A DNA stretch of 64,000 nt from NCBI GenBank assembly GCA_037127315.1, contig JBBBDQ010000420.1, forward strand, positions 2,089,501 through 2,153,500, read 5' to 3'. This stretch comes from Ascarosepion bandense. Lineage: Eukaryota; Mollusca; Cephalopoda; Sepiida; Sepiidae. Of the stretch, positions 1 through 10,440 are shown piece after piece. The notes beneath the pieces are model-generated. The model was not told where the DNA came from. It made no database searches and saw nothing but the letters and a program-made list of their open reading frames with translations. Every line of letters starts with the position of its first letter. The stretch's first letter is position 1. Both the position numbers and the translations under genes were made by a program.

Positions 1-49
1 TTACAGGTAGGGGTGGTGGGCCTATGCAAACCCTTTTATCCTCCAGGTG

Positions 50-105
50 AAGTAACAGTCAGTTCAGTGCCATAGGTGATAAACACTTGGGCGATCAATC
101 ATCCA
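50..105 (-). repeat. SINE-A 3' tail fragment
   Basis: Read on the minus strand this ends in the block seen at the 3' end of all SINE-A copies here (gatcgcccaagcgtgtatca, then an acttaactgactg-type tail). Only the tail remains; the tRNA head is absent. Confidence 0.6.
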
Positions 106-1029
106 AAAATTACTTTCTAAACCCAACCAAAATATTGACTTCCATAGGATATCTCGGGAGAGTAACTTTTTATATATTTATTTGTTTATTTTTTGACCCA
201 AATCTCTAATTTTAGTCAACAGAAAAAATCACTAAAATAACGAGGTTGGATTTTTACTTTATCTTACTACTCAATAATCGCTCATCAATTCGTTTTTCAT
301 TTACTCTCATTGGAGATCTTTTCTTTGAGACAAAACTTTTAAAAGTAGGAAAGATAAATTCTAAATTATCAGAATTATTTCTGACCATAATCATCATCAT
401 ATAATAATTCTGCTTGTTTGTTCCTTCCTTAGTTACTAAATTTAAAAAGAGATTTTGAAATAGAATTTTTTTTTTTTTTTGTTGTTGTTGTTACTGGAAA
501 ATCATGGCTCCTGTGTCCATTGTAAACAGAAAGGACCAACTGAGTAATGGCCAAGGGTGTAGAGTCCAGAAATTTCGTTATCAGGTCGCGGAATACGACA
601 ACAAACCTACCCATTTTTATTATATTGTACAGTACATACACATATACACACACACAATTACTGCTACCACCACCAACTTAAGCTGCTACTGCTACGGTAA
701 TGCTATAGGCTATCTCTTTCTAATCTCTCACACTTTACTACCCTTCCGTTTAGCAAAGGTGAGAGAAAGGCTGAAGAGAGTAGCGTTTATAGATTATAAA
801 AAGATAGAGGGGAAGAAAAAGCTCGTGTAGGGAGTAAGTGTCGTAACGGACGGAGGAACTAAGTAACTAAGGAAGGGACAAGAAGAATTATTATAAGGTA
901 CAAATAATACAATTTCACGATACTTATCTAAAGTCGACACACAGCTTCGTGATTTCCCAATCGACACCACCCAGACAAGAATGATTATTATTACGAGCAT
1001 ATAATTAGCGTTTAAAAAATGTTCAAATA
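106..1029. other. AT-rich stretch with no recognised gene
   Basis: Open frames here are short, overlap on both strands and have no recognisable domain. There is a T tract near 466-480 followed by a few gtt repeats, and a short (ca)n-like run near 640-655. I see nothing else I can name. Confidence 0.4.
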
Positions 1030-1120
1030 TACGATTTCCATTGTTCGGAATGTCTTTATCTTTATTGCCACATTCATGACTTTTCAGTTGTTGTACGCTC
1101 CGGCCTTCTTCAGGTGATAT
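1030..1120 (-). repeat. SINE-D 3' part, inverted
   Basis: The reverse complement reads ctgaagaaggccggagcgta, then a caataaagat block, then ttccgaacaatg. The same order occurs in the 3' half of the SINE-D copy at 7775-8092. It lies next to a plus-strand SINE-D head, so the two pieces are inverted relative to each other. Confidence 0.6.
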
Positions 1121-1129
1121 GCGTAAGAA

Positions 1130-1300
1130 TTCCGAACCGAACCCGCAGTGGATAGGTGTTGATTGAGTAATTCAAAAAAGTGACTCGACCCAAAGGGTTG
1201 TGAGTTCAATACCTGTCCACAGCACAAGGAACAAAATGTTAGAGAGTTAAATTACTAGAGAAAAAATTAACTGAAACTGAGATATCAAATAAAAAGACAT
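1130..1300 (+). repeat. SINE-D 5' part (tRNA-derived head)
   Basis: It contains gtgactcgacccaaagggtt followed by gtgagttcaatacctg, a B-box-like sequence, matching the heads of the SINE-D copies at 7.8 and 59.6 kb. The following segment diverges after about 130 bp, so the copy is 3' truncated or decayed. Confidence 0.55.
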
Positions 1301-1600
1301 TGCACCTGAAATTAGATCTACCCACGTGAACTAAATGAAGGGTTTGGTTTCTACGTATATCACCTAAAGAAAGAGCGTACAAAATCCGAAACATCGTGTC
1401 AATAAAAATGAGGAAAACAGTCTGAATTATGTAAATAGTGTATATAGTTATAATGCTTTATCTAAAAAATACAGACAGATGCGTTCACAAATAACTGATC
1501 GTACTATCAAATAATCTCGAATTTCTGAATCGACCTCCGATGAGTACTGCGAATATTCGTAATATTTTATGCAATAATATATATTAAAAGAAAATCATAA

Positions 1601-1648
<48 letters not shown>
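1601..1648. repeat. (AT)n(GT)n microsatellite
   Basis: A short (at)n run passes directly into about 18 gt units. Confidence 0.95.
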
Positions 1649-1650
<2 letters not shown>

Positions 1651-1980
1651 AATTCAAAGAATTTGTCACTTTCACTAATCAACTAATCAGGTTCATGCCA
1701 AATTTGAAGTTTCGTGAAGAAACCGTTAATATGTATTCATCGGGGCTAGGTTCATTTTTTTGCTGTTTCCTATTTATAAGGAGCCTGGTGTAATCTAATA
1801 TTTTCTATGAGCGGTTCCGCTTGCGATTGGTTGATTTTATTTTTTTTTATTTTGCAGATGTTTCATTTCTTTTTTATGCTTTAATAACAAACGATTACAT
1901 AGTGCATGAAGCTCCGAGTCATGCTATAGACGCAGGGTATTATGTATATCTAAAAATATATGCTTAATAGCTCTGTTTTT

Positions 1981-2281
1981 GGATGTGCGTTGTGATGCAG
2001 TGGATATCGACTCCGAACGAGAGATCGGGGTGCGGAGTTCGAATTCCAGTTGAACTCCTTGCATTCACTTACGCACAAATACCCTTGGGAAAGGTATTAA
2101 TCCGCCTCTTCACTCCAGTTATGGGTTAAATAACAGGGCAGATTGGGTTCTATAGCTTTGGCTACCGCGAAAAGCAATGACAACCTACTCTGGGATAATA
2201 TTCTATCCAGTCAGTCATGTATCTTTCGAGATATGATCACCTAAAGCTTGTATCACGTATGGCACTTAACAGGCTGACTTC
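1981..2281 (+). repeat. SINE-A, near full length
   Basis: The tRNA-like head starts ggatgtgcgttgtgatgcag and contains an A-box-like gatgcagtggatatcg and a B-box-like gagttcgaattcc, so it carries an internal RNA polymerase III promoter layout. The body has the acttacgcacaaataccctt and ggaaaggtattaatccg blocks, and the copy ends in an actt-aac-ggctgact tail. It is a non-coding, LINE-dependent retroposon; internal differences from other copies suggest moderate age. Confidence 0.85.
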
Positions 2282-2377
2282 TATTTACACGTGATAAATA
2301 TTTATATATCGGTGTGTACCTATGTGTATACACATATGTATATTTATTTACAGCCATATATATATATATATATTAAT

Positions 2378-2536
2378 CATATCACCCCGAGCAAGGTGGT
2401 AATGTCACTGAAGCGTAGGAGGCTATGTAAGAGTGAAAAGATTAGAAAAGAGAAAGCTGGAAACCACATCCTAAACAGGGAACAAGGGATGAGCCTCTTC
2501 ACCTGTTCAATAGACGTGGATGGAGTGTGAACCGGG

Positions 2537-2540
<4 letters not shown>
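2378..2540 (-). repeat. SINE-C (element sharing the LINE-1f 3' tail)
   Basis: The left end (atatcaccccgagcaaggtg) is the reverse complement of the 3' tail of LINE-1f. The rest (ccacatcctaaacagggaac, then cctgttcaatagacgtgg, then gtgaaccgggcgat) is not LINE coding sequence and recurs at 27.6, 36.3, 38.8 and 39.5 kb. On the minus strand it begins atcgcccggttcacactcca, which resembles a pol III B box. It is followed by (AT)n at 2541-2590. Confidence 0.7.

Positions 2541-2590
<50 letters not shown>
2541..2590. repeat. (AT)n microsatellite
   Basis: About 25 at units immediately 5' (in element sense) of the SINE-C copy. Confidence 0.95.
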
Positions 2591-2593
<3 letters not shown>

Positions 2594-2599
2594 AAATTG

Positions 2600-3226
2600 A
2601 GAATACGACAATTTATTTAAAGTGATATGTGAGTACGTATATACACCGCACTACGTGGGTGCACGGAAGCCCTGTGCTTATGAAGCGTATATATGTGTGA
2701 GTATGAAAGCGCTAAAACCTAAAAAGATAAAAAAGAAATCAGTGGATATGTAAACTTAAACAAAATCACAGGGTAACTATATGTGGGAATGTACACATAG
2801 GTATATGTGGATAAAAGTTAGTATAAGTAAGTGGGTTGACCTGATGGGGTCAAAGAGACGCCTAAAGTCAGGGGAATTGTTTTTTTTTTTTCAGAAGTCA
2901 TCTAAGACAGTCTAAATAAATTCAAACGGATACTACCTATATTTGGAACTGGACTCTATCTCTTTCTCCCCTATTCCCTCCCGTTTCTTTCTTTCCTTCT
3001 TTCCTTCCTCCTTCCCCTTACATTTATTGTCATTTATTTATTTGTTTGTAATCTAATGTTTATTATTATTTCTATTATGTTCCCTCTTGATTTTAAGAAA
3101 ACATTCATTCCAGCAGAAATTTTATGCCAGATGGAGGAAATATTGTAAAAGAGTCTGATGATATGAGCTAGTTAAGCTCGTTGAAATGAACTATAGTTTA
3201 TAACTATATGACGTGTTGAGTTTGGC

Positions 3227-3230
<4 letters not shown>
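2600..3230. other. Unassigned AT-rich DNA
   Basis: No recognised repeat or coding signal. It holds a T tract near 2880-2891 and a pyrimidine-rich patch near 2960-3015. Confidence 0.35.
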
Positions 3231-3232
<2 letters not shown>

Positions 3233-3266
<34 letters not shown>

Positions 3267-3267
3267 C

Positions 3268-3298
<31 letters not shown>

Positions 3299-3350
3299 CA
3301 TATATATATATATATATATATATATCAGCATATATATATATATATATAAA

Positions 3351-3398
<48 letters not shown>
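3233..3398. repeat. Compound (AT)n / cagcata / (ATT)n array
   Basis: Blocks of (ta)n are separated by gcata or cagcata spacers at nearly regular spacing (about 40 bp), then pass into about 15 att units. The array shows a higher-order pattern rather than one simple run. Confidence 0.9.
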
Positions 3399-3400
<2 letters not shown>

Positions 3401-3563
3401 CAAAGCTCTATCTACACCCCGATATTGAGCACTTATATTATAAAAAGCCTGCTTGCTAGAATGCATTTTATCAATAGTAACTACTGAAAAATAAGAGCCT
3501 TGGCACTAACTATTATCACGATTAAATGTGATACAATATGTAACTATGAATAATTCTACTCTT

Positions 3564-3564
3564 T

Positions 3565-3627
<63 letters not shown>
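3564..3627. repeat. (GATA)n microsatellite
   Basis: About 15 uninterrupted gata units. Confidence 0.95.
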
Positions 3628-4008
3628 GCATGGATTCAATTTATCAAAATTTATATTAGTTGTGTATCATTTCATTCAGGAAAGAACAAAATGAAAATGG
3701 GAAAAACACCAACTATAATCAGGAAATGCTGACCGTCACCTGCCGAACATTACTCATCCTGCTGGAAGCATATGCCAAAGTACAAAACAGTGTCCATCAA
3801 AACGGCTACACGCTGCGACCCTAATGTCAATGTCTGCATCCCCTTAAAAATTCGCTCTATGTTACGACATCAGCAGTCGTATAGCCTCGTCGCGGAATGA
3901 AATCCCACTTTCAATGCATTCCCATAATTCACGTTTCAAATTTTCCGCTTCCAGTTTAATACTATTTCAAAGTTTTTTACGCATAGATACTATTTCTCTC
4001 TATCATTC

Positions 4009-4035
4009 TGTCTCTCTCTCTCTCTCTCTCTCTCT

Positions 4036-4086
<51 letters not shown>
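4009..4086. repeat. (CT)n(TATC)n microsatellite
   Basis: A (tc)n run passes into about 13 tatc units. The open frame across it is a low-complexity translation and not a gene. Confidence 0.95.
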
Positions 4087-4230
4087 CATAAATGAATAAT
4101 AACGAACAAAATAATTGCAACGTCTAAAACATTAACTTAAAACAGTGCTTAGTATAAAAAAGCAATGCATAATTATTATTAAATATTACATTAGAAAATG
4201 TGTTAAAACAAGAAACTACTACACAACAAT

Positions 4231-4234
<4 letters not shown>

Positions 4235-4286
<52 letters not shown>
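4235..4286. repeat. (AT)n microsatellite
   Basis: An uninterrupted at run abutting the 3' end of a minus-strand SINE-B. Confidence 0.95.
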
Positions 4287-4289
<3 letters not shown>

Positions 4290-4388
4290 TCATCCACATA
4301 CAAGCCTGTTAGAGCTCATCAGTGTGGCTAGACACATTCTCTTGCTTCTGGCCGGGATTGAAACTTAACCGATTTGGTATCAGTCGGA
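4287..4388 (-). repeat. SINE-B fragment (tRNA-derived)
   Basis: It contains gtcatccacatacaagcctg, gagctcatcagtgtggctag and gccgggattgaaact, in the same order as copies at 21.9 and 24.4-24.7 kb. The reverse complement of the last block is a B-box-like gtttcaatcc. The tRNA 5' half has been lost. Confidence 0.65.
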
Positions 4389-4508
4389 TATATATGAAAA
4401 AGTAGGGAGAGAAATAGAGAAGACTTTCTTGTATCTGCCAAATCACCTACTTTGATTTGCTGTATTCAAATACTTACTTTTTTGTTATTTATTAGTTACA
4501 AACACACG

Positions 4509-4511
<3 letters not shown>

Positions 4512-4568
<57 letters not shown>

Positions 4569-4631
4569 TAGCCACTCGTATCCAAGGTATCCCCGTTGCA
4601 GACACCTGCTCGGGCATGTATATATATGGAT

Positions 4632-4681
<50 letters not shown>

Positions 4682-4701
4682 ATGCTAGTATATATATATA
4701 G

Positions 4702-4742
<41 letters not shown>
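4512..4742. repeat. Cluster of (AT)n, (GATA)n and (GA)n arrays with an interposed repeat fragment
   Basis: (AT)n occupies about 4512-4566 and 4633-4680, then (gata)n and (ga)n to 4742. Between them, 4567-4620 carries cactcgtatccaaggtatcc and gcagacacctgctcgggca, which reappear in inverted orientation near 36145-36235, so this is a dispersed repeat fragment. Confidence 0.8.
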
Positions 4743-4791
4743 TAAAAGTGCATATATGTATATATGTAAAATTTCAGATATAATTAAAATA

Positions 4792-5148
4792 CAGGGTGTT
4801 CATAAAGTTCGTGTGACTACTTTGAAAAATTTTTAATTTTATTTGTATTTGTAATTGAAATAATTGGTAAAAAGAAGTAGAAAAGTAAATCTATGTTTTA
4901 AGGTTTTATTGAAATTTTAATTAAGTTTCCACATGTCCTCCATCATTAGCAATACAAAGGGTAATACGATTTTGCAGTTATTTTTTTACTTACCTAAAAA
5001 AATCTTGTAAATTTTGTGGTAAAGAATTATTCAATAACTATACTTAAAACTACATACATTAAAAGTTATAACATTTTTTACAGATTATTTCTATCACAAA
5101 TACAAATAATTTTTTGAAGTGCACACGGACTTTATTGACACCACCCTG
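4792..5148 (-). mobile_element. Non-autonomous DDE-transposon deletion derivative, copy 1
   Basis: It has long terminal inverted repeats. The left end starts cagggtgttcataaagttcg and the right end, reverse complemented, starts cagggtggtgtcaataaagt. Both ends continue into a shared block resembling tttgtatttgtgatagaaat. The internal part includes the reverse complement of the 3' transposase end seen in copy 2 at 49452-49993 (aggacatgtggaaact). A TA precedes the left end, in line with the TA target of Tc1/mariner/IS630-type elements. No coding capacity is left. Confidence 0.75.
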
Positions 5149-5399
5149 CATATCTCTAAAAAATATGAATAAGTTAATAAATAATTTTTCATTTTGTTTT
5201 TATCCATGCATATATGTGTGTATGTGTGTCTACATTTTAGTTCATTATTTCTTATATCGCATATTTATTCGTAGAAATATATTTTATGAACAGCATTTTT
5301 TCGGGTTTTTAGTAATATACTACTTATACTTTCGCGCCAATTTCACTGTTCGAAATGAATAAATCAGCGAATAATCATTTCTACCGGTGGGACTAACTG

Positions 5400-5401
<2 letters not shown>

Positions 5402-5447
<46 letters not shown>
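5402..5447. repeat. (AT)n microsatellite
   Basis: A pure at run of about 45 bp. Confidence 0.95.
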
Positions 5448-5450
<3 letters not shown>

Positions 5451-5930
5451 ATCCGCAAATAAACCTGAGCAGTATTATTGATTAATTTTTTTTTAATCAC
5501 ATAAATGCCGGACATATATAATTAATGGGGAATTTTGCAGTTTAACTTTTGAATGTCTAAACCCAACTTCCTGATTTCGGCACTTTTAATTGAAAGACGA
5601 ATGGTAGGGAAATGGATTTCACTCTATCTAGCTTTAATATAATTAAGTGGCCAGGCAAAATTATACAAAAACAAATGTCATGATGCAAACACGAAAATAA
5701 GAACTTATTAAATAAATCGAATTAAGAATTATGAGTTACTTCCTATGCAAATCTATACAGGCGGCCATGCTTAAAATCACACACAGACAGATATTTAGAG
5801 CGTGCGATGGGTAAATTTTCGCGATATTATATTACTAATTTTGCGCATGCGAGATGTTTGTTTCTTTATTTTGTCCACTGCATAGTATAGTAGGGTCAGT
5901 TGGACACTATCTGTAAGACAAAGAGCACTA
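5448..5930. other. Unassigned AT-rich DNA
   Basis: No recognised coding or repeat signal. It directly precedes the RTE pseudogene and may contain its decayed upstream part. Confidence 0.3.
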
Positions 5931-5934
5931 TGTC

Positions 5935-6905
5935 CAAATTACCTCTGTCAGAAATTCGGAAACAGTATTTGTGTACGGATAGGAGGTGAACCCAGCAGGT
6001 ATGCAATTACAGAAAGTGTCGTAAGACAAGGATGTGTTTTCTCACCGGATCTTTTCAACCTGTACAGGGAAGTGATTATGATGGAAACAAAAGCCTTGCC
6101 AGGATTCGTCATTGGCGGTAACAATCTCAACAATATCAGATACACGGATGACACATTGCTGATAGCAGACACGAAAAGAAAAATGCAGGACCTGCTACAG
6201 AAGTTAGCAAAAGAAAGTGAAAAGAAAGGAGTGAGCATACACCTCAAGAAAACTGAATGTATGGTCATCAGCAGAAAGAGGAGACCATTATGCCAACTGC
6301 AAATGAAGAATCTAAAATAAAACAAGTAAAAAAATTCAAATACCAGGTAAGTGCTTTGACAGAGGATGGAAAATGCAACACGGAGATCCAAAGACACATT
6401 AGCATGGCTAAAGACACATTTCAGAAGCTAACCAGATTGCTGAACGAAAGGAAAATATCAAGAGAAAGAAAGAAAAGTGGGCTGGATTGCTATGTGATAT
6501 CTGTCCTTCTGTATGGAAGTGAATGTTAGACGCTCTCATCAAAGATGAAGGAGAGGCTTGAGAGAGTAGAAACGTGGTTTTACAGAAGGATGCTGAGGAT
6601 ACTATGATCAGAGCATTTGTGTTGGAAAAGATGCAAGGAGGCTGATAAAAAATATCAGGAAGAGACAAATAAGGTTGCTTTGAAACGTAATGAGAAAGGA
6701 AGACCTGAAGATACTAACAGGTCGGATAAATGGAAGGAGAGACGGGGGAAACCAGCGCGTAACGTACTTGATAGGTCTGAGCAAATGGTTGAAAAAGCAA
6801 GGATTAGATGAGATACCAAGAAAAATATTACTGAAAGTGACAAAAAACAGGGCCAAATGGAAATCCATGATAGCCTACACCCTGAAGGGACACGGCACAT
6901 GAAGA
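5935..6905 (+). pseudogene. RTE-like LINE reverse transcriptase, 5'-truncated and frameshifted
   Basis: A segment in the frame of position 6018 reads VVRQGCVFSPDLFNLY, the RT motif around the conserved G/QG-SP. It is followed at about 6130 by NNIRYTDDTLLIADT, which carries the YxDD catalytic motif (here YTDD). Near 6290 the frame shifts to one reading KIKQVKKFKYQ-TEDGKCNTEIQ and LDCYVISVLLYGSEC. A stop replaces the following Trp near 6527. A third frame from 6690 reads GRINGRRDGGNQRVTYLIGL and ends WKSMIAYTLKGHGT, the usual RTE C terminus. Endonuclease and the N-terminal RT are missing. It cannot encode an active protein. Confidence 0.85.
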
Positions 6906-7189
6906 AGAATACTCTACTGCTTGTTATTCGCAATGAAAGCTCATTGGACCGTTCTGATAAGAAATGAACTTGTTGGTGAGGGCCTCAGACTCAACACGGA
7001 TGCCTACACCAAGTACCTTATGTAGGTAGTCCTTCCCTGGGTCAAGAAAGTGTTTGGAGTATTCAAAACTCACAGGTCATAATGAGGTAGAGAGAAACAT
7101 GAGTAACTAACGTAATGATATGGTGTAAATGGCCGACAAATCATGCATAGAGGGTGATAATATGGGAAAAGATATGGATACATCTCGGA

Positions 7190-7575
7190 AGAATTGGAAA
7201 TTGTGGAGTGCCATGATCCCTCAAACTCTGAAGTGATATTACATAAAAGAAGAAAGGTCTATATTTTCATATCTAGTACAAAGACAAGTATTGCTTAAAT
7301 CTACGAAGAATAGGAAGTTGTGGAGTACCACGATCACCGAAACTCTAAAAAGATATCACAAAAAGGTCTATATTTCCATGTCTAGTAAGGAGGCAAATCT
7401 GTTTAGATCTATGAAGGATAGGAAGATGAGGAGTACCAGCACCAATCAAACTCTGAAGAGAAAGCGCACAAAACAAAAATGGTCTATATTTTCATATTAT
7501 ATCTGAAATATTGTGTAGATCCACAAAGGATAGGAAGTTGTGGAGTACCATGATCATCCACATATTAAAGAATAA
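7190..7575 (+). repeat. Tandem array of about 107-117 bp units derived from an RTE-like C terminus
   Basis: The block ttgtggagt(a/g)cca recurs at 7201, 7318, about 7425 and 7538, with periods of about 117, 107 and 113 bp. Each unit also has ggtctatatttncat. The units translate to KxRKLWSTxI-ETLKR, which resembles RTE C-terminal ends such as NRAKWKSMIAYTLKGHG nearby. The open frame at 7291-7506 is a product of the array. Confidence 0.7.
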
Positions 7576-7774
7576 TTAAAAGAGGAAGAAATATTGATGT
7601 TATGTGTATTTCAACTACCAAATTTCATTTTGAGCAAAGTATCAAAATTTGAGCCCAAATTGCGCAGAAAAAAATGTTTTAAATCCGAATTGGCAGTATT
7701 TGTCTATACTTCTGAGATGAGGTAGTATTTACATCATTCAAACTGCTCAGACTGTTATTTTTATTTTTATTGCC

Positions 7775-8092
7775 ATGGCACAATGGATATAGACGTTGGT
7801 TGGTTCCAGTGACTTGCCCCAAAGAGTTGTGAGTTCAGTACTTGGCTACAGCGGTGGTGAACAAATAACTTCGAAAGATGAGTTAAAGGAAGATAACTAC
7901 ATAGCGTCCGGAAGTGGCATGGACCATGGAATGAGAATTATATACCCCAGTGATCTAAATAAAGGGGTTGGTTCAAAATTCCTAGGACTTAAAGAAGGCC
8001 GGAGTGTACAGCGGCCGAAATATCCTAAACATGCCAATAAAGATGAGGACAATAGTCCGAACAGTGTAAATAACCCAAGTGTCAGTTATTAA
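7775..8092 (+). repeat. SINE-D, near full length
   Basis: A tRNA-like head (gcacaatggatatagacgtt; B-box-like gtgagttcagtact) is followed by a body with gatgagttaaaggaagataa, a gtccggaagtg block and a core of the form aagaaggccgg...cggccgaaa, then atgccaataaagatgagga and agtccgaacagtgtaaataa. The whole order is repeated at 59570-59890. The 98-residue open frame across it is fortuitous. The core could be a hammerhead-type fold (see findings). Confidence 0.75.
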
Positions 8093-8099
8093 TGTTCCT

Positions 8100-9060
8100 C
8101 AGAAAGGCAAATGCTTACGTTTAGATGAAGCTCCCACGGTGGGCACAACTCATATGTAAAGCATTATGAAATTACGTCAAAACTAATTCTACGGCGATTA
8201 ATACCGTCAAAGATTATAAGCACGCTTGGGCAACAATTTTGGCTGTAATAAAAATTTTAAAAATGTTTTAGGAAACACACTTTACATATTAATGGGCTTA
8301 CACAACCCTCTGTATATTTGATAGCATCATTTTTCTGAATGAATATTTATAAAACGATGTATATCTTTTTGTCTTGTTTATCAATGTTTCTCCCTCTTTT
8401 ATAAGGGCTTATATTCTTTACATGACTGCGCGTTATTTACTTAGCATGATTCAAGCCATGCAAATTTACCTGAATAATTAAAAGCAGTCATCCTTGATGA
8501 GGGTCGTGAGTTGGTGCTAATTAAGAGCGAAGCTGATGAAAGCATCTAAAGGAACTGAGTAGGAAGCAACCGGGGGCATGACCTGTCTGATCAGGGCCAA
8601 GGCGCTTCTAACTCGACGACTGACATTTTGATTAATGCTGCCTTATAGACACAAGCTCACGCTTCTAAAGCCACACCCCGCTTTAATTTTTCTTACTCTC
8701 TTTGCTTTGCCAAAGGAAACTAACAAGAAAGGTAGCTTTGAAAAGAAAATGAAAAGAAGAGAAAGATTAAGAGTAACAAAAGAAAGACAGACAGAAAGAG
8801 TGAAAAGAAAGAAAGAAAGAAAGAATAGATAAAAGGCTGTCATAAAAACTTTCTCGCTGTGCATTCTGGGAGCGGAAGAACCTCAGACAGTTAGATTATA
8901 GCCTAAAGGTGGCATGAACTTAATAATACAGTCTTCCTTCCCCATAACATATGTTAGCGACCGATTAACCATCTTAATCTGGGCAGGCACGTGCCAAAGA
9001 ATTAAGAAATAAAAAATAAATAACTGCGCACGCGCACACTTAACGATATGAATATAGTCT
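8100..9060. other. Unassigned stretch with a purine-rich patch
   Basis: No recognised domain. At 8720-8830 the DNA is strongly purine-rich (aaagaaagaaagaaag-like), giving Lys/Arg-rich or Phe/Leu-rich fake frames on the two strands. Confidence 0.35.
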
Positions 9061-9244
9061 AAAGTCACAACAAGTTTTCACTGTTCAACACCTCATATAT
9101 ATATATATATTCTAAACAAATACTGGTAAATATAAGAGACAATGAATGTCTATTATGTTTAATCATGAGCCGTTCTAAACATCGTATTTTGGCTTTAATT
9201 TCAGGTGAAAATAAAGACAAAAATCTCCAACATTTGGATATTTT

Positions 9245-9312
9245 TATTATCTTGATTCCAAGCTTTCGGCTCACATGAGCCATCTTCAGAGAGGTTACAG
9301 GGACGTTAGCAT
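9245..9312 (-). other. Possible hammerhead-like relic
   Basis: On the minus strand the sequence ctgaagatggctcatgtgag continues ccgaaagcttgg, giving CUGAAGA, a GGCUC/GAGCC stem and GAAA, then a CTTG/CAAG hairpin. The base pair next to the core (U opposite C) is wrong for an active ribozyme, and no stem I is evident, so it is at most a relic. Confidence 0.25.
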
Positions 9313-9429
9313 AAAAACATCCACCATCAAAGATGATTTTATCTTGTGTTGACATAAAAATTTGCTAAGCAACGATAACGCAGTTATATTCAATGCCTAG
9401 AAAAGCAAACCAATTACGTACCAATATCC

Positions 9430-9852
9430 CCAACTGGACCCTTTACTATCAGTCACGATGAATGGAATACCCTCTCAGAGAAACCCGTGCCATGGACGGC
9501 TTTCGGTCTTAAACTCAATCCAAACATCAACTAGAAATCGTACGTACGATCTATCACTAAAATGGCAGGTAAAAATGATCTGTTGCCGGTATCGTTTAGA
9601 GTGCCTGATCCTCGTGATATCCATTACCTTTACAAGAGACAGATCAGACCTAAAATGGATTACTGCTGTCATATTTGGGCTTGAGCTGTCCAGTCATCGT
9701 TCTCCAGTTTCAATAGAGCTGAAAGGTGTCGCCGTATCCTTGTGGCTGACAAATTATTTTCCACCATCACAACCTCTCTCTCACAGGTGTGATGTACCAA
9801 AAATCTCACTGCTCTGTCGCAAATTCTATGGAAAGTGCTCCAACAAACTATA
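9430..9852 (+). pseudogene. LINE-2f C-terminal fragment, 5' part
   Basis: Across shifting frames it encodes MNGIPSQRNPCHGRL, then HYLYKRQIRPKMDYCCHIWA, then LSHRCDVPKISLLCRKFYGK. The YK-RP-MDYCCHIW pattern is the region after the reverse transcriptase palm in CR1/Jockey-type LINEs. It ends abruptly at 9852, where a LINE-1f copy starts. Frameshifts and stops mark it as dead. Confidence 0.7.
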
Positions 9853-10440
9853 ATCCTTTGTTCCAACAGTTAATCAGTTTCTCGTCAGAGTCCATTTTGC
9901 ACATTTATAAATCTACCATTCGTCCGTGCATTGAATACTGTTGCCATATCTGGTCGGGTGTTCCTGCTATTCATCATGAGGTTCTCGACAAAATCCAAAT
10001 GAGGATCTGCAATATAATCGATCCAGACTTAGCAGCTCGCCTTCAGTCACCATCTCATCTACGTGATGTGGCTTCCCACTGTCTTTTCTACAAGTATTTC
10101 CATTTTTGTCCTGATTCCCCACCACATGTATTTATTCGTGGGAGCTAGATTGGCATCTGGCTCTTACACTTTTACCTTCAAAGGAGTTAAATGTAACCGC
10201 CCCTACTACTCTACGGTCTTTTTACTCACACTTCCCATATGTGGAAATCCCTACTGTTTGCGTACTTCTCTTATAGCTGCAAACTTCAAAATTTTAAATG
10301 CAACGTCAATTCTATTTACTTGATTCCCATCCATCTCTTATCTTTTCTTCAACATCCCCTGTACCTTGATTTTTCTCTATTTGTAACGCCTCAGTAGCGG
10401 TTCTGCCTTACTTGGGGTGAAATGATTATAAAAAAAGGAA
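9853..10440 (+). pseudogene. LINE-1f C-terminal fragment with 3' tail
   Basis: The frame at 9789-10148 reads ESILHIYKSTIRPCIEYCCH then IWSGVP, then PDLAARLQSPSHLRDVASHC, the stretch downstream of the RT core in LINE-1f. It continues in other frames to ARLASGSYTFTFKGVKCNR. The 3' end has the LINE-1f tail (cgcctcagtagcggttctgc, then ttggggtgaaatgatt) followed by an A-rich end at about 10433-10440. The complete 3' end and truncated 5' end are typical of a LINE insertion. Confidence 0.8.

Noticed and set aside
1981..2070. Functional tRNA gene
   Set aside because: The sequence has only the promoter boxes and lacks a cloverleaf; it is the head of SINE-A, repeated many times.
3234..3660. CRISPR-like array
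   Set aside because: Repeats are simple microsatellites with no unique spacers, in an animal-type genome.
7796..8092. 98-residue frame as a protein gene
   Set aside because: It lies wholly in SINE-D, which recurs at 59570 without the frame being conserved.
9458..9853. 131-residue frame as an intact protein
   Set aside because: Only parts match LINE-2f and they are in different frames; the frame is a mixture of coding relic and chance.
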